A DNA stretch of 22,007 bases from assembly GCA_013287095.1 (NCBI GenBank), contig JABDEJ010000037.1:1-22007 (forward strand), given 5' to 3'. Positions 13,700 through 20,266 of the stretch are shown one piece after another (the first letter of the stretch is position 1; every line of letters begins with the position of its first letter). Below the pieces are notes generated by a model. That model was not told the DNA's origin. It saw only the letters and a program-made list of their open reading frames with translations, and did not search any database. This DNA comes from Bacteroidota bacterium (GTDB taxonomy: Bacteria; Bacteroidota; Bacteroidia; CAILMK01). The translations under genes and the position numbers were made by a program.

Positions 13700-14154
13700 G
13701 TGTAAATCTGAACGAAGATTTTCAGGATATTCTTCGCTGCCTTAATTCTTCTGGTGTAGATTACCTGATTGTAGGAGGATATGCAGTTATTTATTACGGA
13801 CATTCCCGAACAACTGGCGACATTGATATCTGGGTCAGGAAATCAGAAGCCAATTATTTAAAAATAAAGTCTGCTTTCTATAAATTTGGCCTGTCTGTTT
13901 TTGATATGACCTTTGAAAACTTTCTTTCAGACCAAATGGATGTTTTCTCTTTTGGAAGGTCGCCTGTTTCTATTGATATACTGACAGAAGTAAAGGGCCT
14001 TGAATTTGAAGATGCCCTTTTGAATGCTGTAAGCGCCACATGGGACGATGTACCTGTGAAAGTTATTGATTTTAAAGATCTTATAATAACAAAGAAAGCC
14101 TCAGCCAGACACAAAGACCTTGATGATCTTGAAAATATAAAGGAGCCGGATTGA
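13696..14154 (+). CDS. MNT-type nucleotidyltransferase, possible toxin-antitoxin component
   Basis: A 152-residue minimal nucleotidyltransferase of the DNA polymerase beta superfamily, of the AbiEii/DUF6036-like type. Core: VGGYAVIYYGHSRTTGDIDI at 26-45, with the Gly27-Gly28 turn and the metal acids Asp42 and Asp44 (DID). A likely third acid is Asp94 in PVSIDIL. A short C-terminal helical part holds KKASARHKDLDDLENIK, the usual family ending. The family moves nucleotides onto protein or RNA; in toxin-antitoxin pairs it can be toxin (AbiEii) or antitoxin (MntA). Here it is coupled by ATGA to the 67-aa gene rather than to an HEPN partner. Confidence 0.87.
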   Translation: MSVNLNEDFQDILRCLNSSGVDYLIVGGYAVIYYGHSRTTGDIDIWVRKSEANYLKIKSAFYKFGLSVFDMTFENFLSDQMDVFSFGRSPVSIDILTEVKGLEFEDALLNAVSATWDDVPVKVIDFKDLIITKKASARHKDLDDLENIKEPD

Positions 14155-14171
14155 AAGAATTCCTTCAGTAT

Positions 14172-15133
14172 TTAATTATCCAGCGCCACTAAAGCCTTCT
14201 TAAAATCATTTATGTTAGTTTGTGCAACTGAAATGGTAACGGATTGATTTGATAATATGGAGACTGGTGTGAAAGATGCCCATAGGTTATTATCCTTCAC
14301 TCCTATTGCCACAACGGTACAAGGTAGCCCAAGAGGGGCATAATTATATGGAAACAGGTTTCCATTAGAATACACATGAACCATTGAATTTATCCCTTTG
14401 AATATGAGGTACACATCCATGTTTTGATTGTAATCCGACAAATTGAAACCAGGGTACACTGTTAAAGTTGTCTGTTTGAAAGTTGAAAAATAATTGGGAT
14501 CATCACTGTTGCACCAAGATCCTCTTTGTACAGGATGGGCAAAACTATATAGCGTAAAAAGGTATGAAGATGAAAAATTTACGAGCGAATCCGCATGGGT
14601 CGCTACAGGTGTGACCCAGTTATTAGTGGTAGAATCCATCACAAATGCTTGCATGGCCGAATCCTGTCCGTTAGAAGGCTGCTGCACTGCAATTGATTTT
14701 TTACTTGCAAGATTAAGGATAAGAGTATCGGGTGTATTAATTTGTTCAGCCCTGATAAAAAACTCCCCCCTGAAACCAATGGGGCTCCATTGCCCAGCAT
14801 GGGCGGTATAGCCGACACCAGCATGTCACTCTTTTTGTAAATATCTTTGAATTCGATAGTTACAGTACCCGAAACCGGTTTGTTGTTAAAATCAACAAAA
14901 CTATTTGGACTTATGGTAACCTTGGTACCTTGCGAAGTAATAAAACTCCCGCCTGTTACACTATTAATTTTATAAAACTGCGATTGAACCCCATTCTTCG
15001 CATAAAAATCAATTAGTGAAGCGTATGTGACGGATGACGATGCAGGAGTATCAGGTTTTTTGCAAGACAAAACTATCATAGATAATACGCAAAAACATAC
15101 AATGGATAGGGTTTTAAAAGCTGGTGTTTTCAT
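14172..15133 (-). pseudogene. Lipoprotein gene interrupted by a homopolymer frameshift
   Basis: The first part (from 15133) encodes a lipoprotein signal with lipobox VLSC (Cys24), then a beta-rich region (GGSFITSQGTKVTISPNSF, GTVTIEFKDIYKKSDM). After LVSGGSF the frame derails. The natural continuation (FFIRAEQINTPDTLILNLAS, then KKSIAVQQPSNGQDSAMQAF) is in another frame and runs without a stop to 14172. The shift lies at GGGGGGAGTTTTTT on the minus strand (14770-14757). One additional G or T restores about 320 residues. The repaired protein would be an exported Bacteroidota lipoprotein with a carbohydrate-protein-like beta domain; its function is unknown. It may be a sequencing error, a real pseudogene or phase variation. 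Confidence 0.82.
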
Positions 15134-15281
15134 TCTTTGGTTTGTTAATTTAAATCACTAAACGGCTTATTAAAGATCCTATTATGTGGGTCATTGTATT
15201 TTTTTGATATTGGCTCGTTATTTGAGACTCTTTTCCACTCTTCGCTCTCTTGCTCCCGCACTTCTTTCCGCTCTCTTTTCT

Positions 15282-15289
15282 TATCTTCG
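15282..15289 (+). promoter_or_regulatory. tyrS promoter box
   Basis: TATCTTCG is one base from TAnnTTTG and lies 16 bases before the ATG at 15306. The upstream stretch 15230-15290 is a CT-rich low-complexity region (CTCTTTTCCACTCTTCGCTC and similar). Confidence 0.4.
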
Positions 15290-15305
15290 CCCTTCTATTT
15301 AAACA

Positions 15306-16595
15306 ATGGCACAAGTAAAAGATTTTATCTCCGAACTCCGCTGGCGCGGCATGCTTCATGACATGACTCCAGGCGCAGAGGCACAACTTAAAAAAGAAGT
15401 TACCACAGGCTATATTGGCTTTGATCCTACGGCAGATTCGCTACATGTGGGCAACTTGTTCCAGATCATGATACTGAAGAACTTCCAGTTGGCAGGTCAC
15501 AAACCATTGGTACTGGTGGGTGGCGCTACAGGTATGATAGGTGACCCATCGGGAAAATCTGCTGAACGAAACCTGCTTGACCAGGAAACACTTGAACATA
15601 ATATCAACGCTCAGAAAAAGCAATTAGAGCAATTCCTTGATTTTGATTGTGGCGCCAACTCGGCCGAGATCGTCAACAATTATGACTGGTTTAAAAATTA
15701 CAATGCCCTTGATTTTTTGCGTGAGGTTGGCAAGCATATCACGGTAAACTACATGATGGCCAAAGACAGTGTTCAAAAACGCCTCGAAACCGGGATATCA
15801 TTTACTGAATTTAGTTATCAGCTCATACAGGGTTACGATTTCTACTGGTTATACGCCAATAAAAACTGCAGGCTGCAAATGGGAGGCAGCGACCAGTGGG
15901 GCAATATCGTTACTGGTACCGAACTTATCCGCAGGATGAGTGGCGGCGAGGCTTTTGCTTTAACCAGCCCATTGGTAACCAAAGCAGATGGTTCCAAATT
16001 TGGAAAAACCGAAGAAGGAACGGTTTGGCTTGATGCTGCCAGGACTTCTCCTTACAAGTTTTACCAGTTCTGGCTGAATACTACTGACGAAGATGCTGCA
16101 AAATATATACGGGTGTTTACCTTGATGCAAAAAGAAGAAATTGAAGCCCTTGAAACGGAGCATAACCTGGCACCGCATACAAGGGCACTTCAAAAAGCAT
16201 TGGCAAAAGACGTTACCGAAAGAGTGCATGGGCTGACCGCGCTGGAAAATGCATTGGAAACAACTGAAATCCTTTTCGGGAAAGGTACTACTGAATCGCT
16301 AAAGAAAATATCTCACGCCAGTCTTCTTTCTGATTTTGAAGGTGTCCCTCAGTTTAGAATTGATAAAATAGAACTGGAAGCAGGAATAAATATCGGCGAC
16401 CTGCTTGCCGTACAAACGACCATTTTCTCTTCCAAAGGTGAGATCCGCAAATTGATACAGAACGGTGGCCTTAGTATTAATAAAGAGAAAGTGGCCGATG
16501 GGGGGATGACTCTAAACGATGGGAATCTGATCAATGACCGCTTTATACTGGTACAAAAAGGCAAGAAAGATTATTATCTAATCCTTGCGGAGTGA
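15306..16595 (+). CDS. tyrS: Tyrosyl-tRNA synthetase
   Basis: A 429-residue class Ic aminoacyl-tRNA synthetase of normal bacterial length. It charges tRNA-Tyr with tyrosine using ATP. The Rossmann fold shows [15 protein letters not shown] (36-50), with HVGN as the HIGH motif, then [23 protein letters not shown] for tyrosine contacts, [11 protein letters not shown], and KFGKT at 231-235 as the KMSKS loop. KFGKT is the form typical of many bacterial TyrRS. The C-terminal S4-like RNA-binding domain is at about 360-425 ([20 protein letters not shown]). It starts at the first ATG behind a short leader. Confidence 0.97.
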   Translation: MAQVKDFISELRWRGMLHDMTPGAEAQLKKEVTTGYIGFDPTADSLHVGNLFQIMILKNFQLAGHKPLVLVGGATGMIGDPSGKSAERNLLDQETLEHNINAQKKQLEQFLDFDCGANSAEIVNNYDWFKNYNALDFLREVGKHITVNYMMAKDSVQKRLETGISFTEFSYQLIQGYDFYWLYANKNCRLQMGGSDQWGNIVTGTELIRRMSGGEAFALTSPLVTKADGSKFGKTEEGTVWLDAARTSPYKFYQFWLNTTDEDAAKYIRVFTLMQKEEIEALETEHNLAPHTRALQKALAKDVTERVHGLTALENALETTEILFGKGTTESLKKISHASLLSDFEGVPQFRIDKIELEAGINIGDLLAVQTTIFSSKGEIRKLIQNGGLSINKEKVADGGMTLNDGNLINDRFILVQKGKKDYYLILAE

Positions 16596-16685
16596 TGGCG
16601 CGAAAGAATGAGTAAACAATAGAATATTTTACCGAATATTTGTAGATTGCGAATCCTATTGAAAAACATAAAATTTGAAATACAC

Positions 16686-17246
16686 ATGAAGAAATTTGTA
16701 GCCGTATTGGTCATATTTACTGCTTGCTTAACATTTAAAGCTGTAGCGCAGGACTTCCCAAGGGACAGTTTGACCCAAAAAATTGATTTTGTAGGGGTAG
16801 TTCCGGCACCAAGCTATACCAAGAGCTCCGGCTTTGACAGGGCCCTGGTGGTTTTGCACCGTATGTATAAAGAAGCTGATACCAAAATATCTGTAAAAGA
16901 TAAAGATAACGGTATTATAGTCGTGAACGGATATACCCAGCTGATGCTAAAATTGAAGTCTGGTGTTATGGAACCTTATTCTGATCTGGTTCTTTATAAA
17001 CTCACCTTATCTTTTAAAAACGGAAAATATAGGTATGAATTTACAGATTTTGTTCAGAACCGTGCAGGCACAGTTAATCATATCGAAAAATGGATCGAGC
17101 ATAATGTCCCCGGCGACCACTTTTATAGTAAAGACGACCATATTCCTGAGAGCCTTAACTATCTTTATTCCGACATTCAAAAAAGAATCGGTGAGATTAA
17201 AAATGGAATGCTCGGGGATAAAACCATCGAAAAGCAGGACTGGTAG
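16686..17246 (+). CDS. Exported DUF4468-like protein
   Basis: 186 residues from the ATG at 16686, which begins a clean signal peptide (MKKFVAVLVIFTACLTFKAVAQ). The open frame extends to a TTG at 16647, but those residues precede the signal. The mature part resembles the DUF4468 (TBP-like fold) family: FDRALVVLHRMYKEADTKIS, then VKDKDNGIIVVNGYTQ, then LYKLTLSFKNGKYRYEFTDF. Such proteins are common periplasmic or surface proteins of Bacteroidota with unknown function. It follows tyrS by 90 bases and converges on E2. Confidence 0.8.
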   Translation: MKKFVAVLVIFTACLTFKAVAQDFPRDSLTQKIDFVGVVPAPSYTKSSGFDRALVVLHRMYKEADTKISVKDKDNGIIVVNGYTQLMLKLKSGVMEPYSDLVLYKLTLSFKNGKYRYEFTDFVQNRAGTVNHIEKWIEHNVPGDHFYSKDDHIPESLNYLYSDIQKRIGEIKNGMLGDKTIEKQDW

Positions 17247-17249
17247 TGG

Positions 17250-17388
17250 CAGTCATCAGTCATCAGTTAGCAGTCAATAGTAGTGATTGTTGAATATGCT
17301 ATCGTCCGTTGAATTGTATAAAAATCACATAGAAATAATATGTGATGCAGTTACCTCTCAGTTACTGATGACCATGGACTGCTAACTG
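17250..17388. repeat. Inverted heptad repeats around a perfect 8-bp hairpin, between convergent genes
   Basis: The left arm at 17250-17275 has CAGTCATCAGTCATCAG followed by TTAGCAGTC. The centre is ATCACATA (17324-17331) and TATGTGAT (17339-17346), a perfect 8-bp stem with a 7-base loop. The right arm at 17349-17388 has CTGATGAC and GACTGCTAACTG in the opposite orientation. The 12-mer CAGTTAGCAGTC / GACTGCTAACTG is exact between arms and with 6182-6193. The hairpin could end transcripts from both sides. Confidence 0.75.
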
Positions 17389-17397
17389 AAAACTACA

Positions 17398-18732
17398 TCA
17401 GTATTCTCTTTTTCCGTCAAAGGCTTCCAGATAATCTGCTATTTTTCTCAAAAAGCTACCACCCAGCATGCCATCAACCACCCTGTGGTCATAAGACAGT
17501 GACAAAAACATCATGTGACGGATGGCAATAATGTCCCCGTATTCCGTTTCCATGACGACAGGTTTCTTTTTAATAGCTCCTACAGCAAGTATGGCAACCT
17601 GGGGTTGAGAAATAATTGGAGTGCCCATCAGATTGCCAAAAGTACCAACATTGGTAAGTGTAAATGTAGCACCCTGTATTTCATCAGGCTTTAGGGCATT
17701 ATTGCGGGCGCGGTTCGCAAAGTCGTTTACCTCTTTTGTGATACCTATCAGGTTTTTGGTATCAGCATTTTTTATAACTGGTACAATAAGGTTGCCGCTT
17801 GGCAGCGCGGCAGCCATACCTATATTTATATTTTTGCGTTTAATGATCTTATCTCCGGAAACTGAAACATTCACACCCGGGAAATCCTTGATAGCTTTCA
17901 CAATTGCTTCTATGAAAATAGGGGTATAAGTCAGCTTCTCCCCTTCTCTCTTCTCAAATGCCACCTTTATGCGTTCCCTCCATTTTACAATGTTGGTTAC
18001 ATCGGCTTCTACAAATGAAGTGACATGCGGCGAAACATGCTTACTCATCACCATATGATCTGCTATAAGCTTGCGCATCCGGTCCATTTCCACAATCTCA
18101 TCACCAGGATATACAGGTACATCAACATTATATGATTTAGTGGGTTGTTCTGCAGAAAGTTTTTGAGGTTCTGAAGCTGACGTGGACTTTTGTGGTTGAG
18201 GAGCAGATTTCCTGGCCTCAACATATTCAAGAATGTCCTTTTTAGTCACACGACCTTCTTTGCCCGTACCGGCAACAGTTTCTAATTCCGCCATCGAAAT
18301 ATTTTCACTTCGGGCTATATTCAATACAAGAGGCGAATAAAATCTTCCTTCGCCCGTATTGTGTAGTTGCTGGGCTGGTTGTGCTTCTGTATTTGTGGAT
18401 GCAGGAACATAAGGAACCTGTTCCGCAGCCTTGGTTTCTTTGATTTGTCCATTACCGGCGCTATTTGCCGTAACTGATGCATCAGCACCTTGAACGGTGA
18501 TTAGTGCTACAGCCTTGCCTACGGGTACGACATCGCCTTCTTTAAAAAGCCTTTTTGAAAGAATTCCCGATATGGAAGATGGCACCTCGGAATCTACCTT
18601 GTCTGTGGCGATTTCAAGGACTGTTTCATCCATTTCGATAGCATCACCTTCACTTTTTAACCATTTGAGAATGGTCGCTTCTGCGATACTTTCACCCATT
18701 TTGGGCATGATCAATTCTACCTCTTTAGCCAT
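17398..18732 (-). CDS. 2-oxoacid dehydrogenase E2, dihydrolipoamide acyltransferase
   Basis: 444 residues with the full E2 layout. The lipoyl domain (1-80) has the lipoylated lysine in ATDKVDSEVPS (Lys45). An Ala/Pro/Gln-rich linker follows. The peripheral subunit-binding domain is at about 131-172 (FYSPLVLNIARSENISMAEL, GTGKEGRVTKKDIL). After a second linker, the catalytic acyltransferase domain carries His416 and Asp420 in YDHRVVDG. It transfers the acyl group from lipoamide to CoA; the E3 partner is encoded at 6241-7629. The DKVDSEVPS sequence fits the branched-chain or mixed 2-oxoacid type better than 2-oxoglutarate (SucB), but the substrate is not decided. No E1 gene is adjacent, which is common in Bacteroidota. 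Confidence 0.95.
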   Translation of the reverse strand: MAKEVELIMPKMGESIAEATILKWLKSEGDAIEMDETVLEIATDKVDSEVPSSISGILSKRLFKEGDVVPVGKAVALITVQGADASVTANSAGNGQIKETKAAEQVPYVPASTNTEAQPAQQLHNTGEGRFYSPLVLNIARSENISMAELETVAGTGKEGRVTKKDILEYVEARKSAPQPQKSTSASEPQKLSAEQPTKSYNVDVPVYPGDEIVEMDRMRKLIADHMVMSKHVSPHVTSFVEADVTNIVKWRERIKVAFEKREGEKLTYTPIFIEAIVKAIKDFPGVNVSVSGDKIIKRKNINIGMAAALPSGNLIVPVIKNADTKNLIGITKEVNDFANRARNNALKPDEIQGATFTLTNVGTFGNLMGTPIISQPQVAILAVGAIKKKPVVMETEYGDIIAIRHMMFLSLSYDHRVVDGMLGGSFLRKIADYLEAFDGKREY

Positions 18733-18792
18733 CGTGCTATATTATAAGCTATCAATTTAAAGCCGCTAAATTACGACGAATATTAGTGCAAT

Positions 18793-18800
18793 CAAAAATA
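18793..18800 (-). promoter_or_regulatory. Candidate E2 promoter box
   Basis: TATTTTTG on the minus strand, an exact TAnnTTTG match, lies 60 bases upstream of the ATG at 18732 and shortly after the end of the sigma-factor gene at 18828. Thus E2 need not depend on the sigma gene's transcript. Confidence 0.4.
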
Positions 18801-18827
18801 GAGGGAAAAGACTAATGAAAAGAAGCC

Positions 18828-19328
18828 CTAAAACCTGTTTAACTTTGTTTTCAGTTCTTTTCGGGCAAAATGTATCCTGCTTTTAACAGTACCGATAGGA
18901 AGAACCAGCTTTTCAGCGATCTCATGGTATTTAAATCCATCGAAGTGCATCATAAACGGAACTTTGAATTCTTCCTGAAGCAGGTTGACCGCCTGGGTTA
19001 CATTTTCCATAGAGATATTTGCTTCCCCCTGGTTCACAATTTTAGCACCGGTTGAGTTTATAAGGTACATATCTTCAGTTACATCAATAATGGTATTCCG
19101 CTTTTTGTTTCTGCGATAATTATTGATAAATATGTTCTTCATTATGGTATAAAGCCAGGCCTTGAGGTTGGTGCCTTCGGCAAATTTTTCCCGGCTCGAT
19201 AGAGCCCTGAGAAGTGTTTCCTGGATAAGATCGTGTGAATCCTGTACGTCTCTTGTAAGGGAAAGAGCAAAAGGCTTCAACGAATAAGCATACTTGGTGA
19301 CCGAGCTTCTGAATTCCGCTTCTTCCAT
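18828..19328 (-). CDS. ECF-type RNA polymerase sigma factor
   Basis: 166 residues from the ATG at 19328 (MEEAEFRSSV), preceded by the A-rich CTAAAAAAACTAGCC. The open frame continues to 19499, but that part has no sigma-factor sequence. Region 2 is at about 20-85: DVQDSHDLIQETLLRAL (2.1-2.2) and NLKAWLYTIMKNIFINNYRR (2.3-2.4). Region 4 is at about 115-160: LQEEFKVPFMMHFDGFKYHE, then IAEKLVLPIGTVKSRIHFAR, the helix-turn-helix for the -35 element. The family directs RNA polymerase to stress or envelope genes. No anti-sigma gene is adjacent. It ends 95 bases before E2. Confidence 0.95.
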   Translation of the reverse strand: MEEAEFRSSVTKYAYSLKPFALSLTRDVQDSHDLIQETLLRALSSREKFAEGTNLKAWLYTIMKNIFINNYRRNKKRNTIIDVTEDMYLINSTGAKIVNQGEANISMENVTQAVNLLQEEFKVPFMMHFDGFKYHEIAEKLVLPIGTVKSRIHFARKELKTKLNRF

Positions 19329-19363
19329 GGCTAGTTTTTTTAGATTGTTAGTTTTGGTTTTAG

Positions 19364-19384
19364 ACCAATAAATAATACATTGGT
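19364..19384 (-). promoter_or_regulatory. Inverted repeat upstream of the ECF sigma gene
   Basis: ACCAAT (19364-19369) and ATTGGT (19379-19384) form a perfect 6-bp inverted repeat around an AT-rich 9-base centre, 36 bases upstream of the sigma ATG. It could be an operator or a leader hairpin. Confidence 0.4.
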
Positions 19385-19924
19385 TTAACCTCTCCTCACT
19401 TTGTGTTCTATACATACAACAGCCGGGAATGATTATATGTTCACAGAATCTGAAATTAGTTTGAATGGCTACTGAAAAAATTTCAAATATTTCATACATA
19501 ACAAGTTGAGTATGATATGTAGGTTTACATTTTCTGATTTCTTCAAACTATTATATTTAAACAACTGACTAACAATATATTGAATGAATTTTTGGGTTGG
19601 CATTCTGTTAAAATTGTAAACCCAGTTACCGTTTTTGAAAATTAATATATTTACTGTCAACCGTTTAAGTATTAAAATGTATGAACTCCCGAATAAGTCC
19701 GGACAGGTTTGATATATGAAATTCATCTGATATAACATGATTTAATGTTTGGTGATGCATTCCATCACGTGCCATTCCATTCGTAATTCATAATTGTTTA
19801 ATTACATATATAGCAAAGTAGCCAAGTGGGTGGGTACTCCATAAAAATATTTTCTAACTCATACTTATCCAATGAATTACGAGGCAATATTTTTTTGGAT
19901 TTGTTGTCATTTTTTTTCTGTGTC

Positions 19925-19957
19925 AGGATTTTTAGGATAAAAGGATAAAAAGGATTT
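19925..19957 (+). repeat. AGGATAAA short tandem repeat
   Basis: AGGAT occurs at 19925, 19934, 19942 and 19951, with 9, 8 and 9-base spacing and A/T filling. It resembles the dispersed TGTCAGGATTTTTAGGAT-type repeat I know from intergenic DNA of Bacteroidota. Confidence 0.6.
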
Positions 19958-20056
19958 CATTGGAATGTTTGTCGCACCACTTGTACCTATATTTCCCTAA
20001 AACCTGGCTGCCTATACCTACTTTAGTAAATCAATTTCTACAATACCCGCTCTTTA

Positions 20057-20100
20057 GGATTTGCAATCCGGATGTGGTGAGTATATGGATTTGCAATCCG
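20057..20100 (+). repeat. Two REP-like GGATTTGCAATCCG hairpins
   Basis: Identical 14-mers at 20057-20070 and 20087-20100, exactly 30 bases apart in direct orientation. Each forms GGATT-TGC-AATCC. From memory, similar GGATT(T)GCAAATCC palindromes in Bacteroidota belong to REP families handled by Y1 (RAYT-like) transposases. No such gene is in this window. Confidence 0.7.
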
Positions 20101-20266
20101 CATTTTTTCACCTCTGGCAAACTAAAAAAAAATTGCATTATGGGGCTAAAAAATAAAATAGAAGCCTGGCATAGACTTTATTACATAACAATTCCTCATC
20201 CTCTCATCCCGTATTTCTCATGCCAAATAGATTTTTGTTAATTTGCAAGGGTTAATAAGTTCGGAC

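Larger units (their letters stand above)
19385..20266. other. AT-rich gene-free region with small repeats
   Basis: About 880 bases in which I see no credible gene. Two open frames (19469-19738 minus, 19960-20241 plus) have no recognisable protein character. It contains a 6-bp hairpin GTGATG-CATTC-CATCAC (19752-19768), an AATTACGAATT-family word (19782-19805), the AGGAT repeat (19925-19957) and two GGATTTGCAATCCG copies. It separates the divergent sigma factor and glycosyltransferase genes and must hold their control regions. Confidence 0.6.

Noticed and set aside
14757..14770. Programmed ribosomal frameshift in the lipoprotein gene
   Set aside because: The run GGGGGGAGTTTTTT is slippery, but no downstream structure or known programmed shift in this type of gene supports it; error, mutation or phase variation is simpler.
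19329..19499. 57-residue N-terminal extension of the ECF sigma factor
   Set aside because: The extension contains no sigma region and the ATG at 19328 is preceded by a good A-rich entry site and gives the usual family length.
19469..19738. 89-codon minus-strand open frame upstream of the sigma factor
   Set aside because: AT-rich, Asn/Ile/Leu/Phe-dominated composition, no start signal, no conserved motif.
19960..20241. 93-codon open frame before the TPR glycosyltransferase
   Set aside because: It reads through both GGATTTGCAATCCG hairpins (FRICNPD, IWICNPH) and looks like translated repeat.
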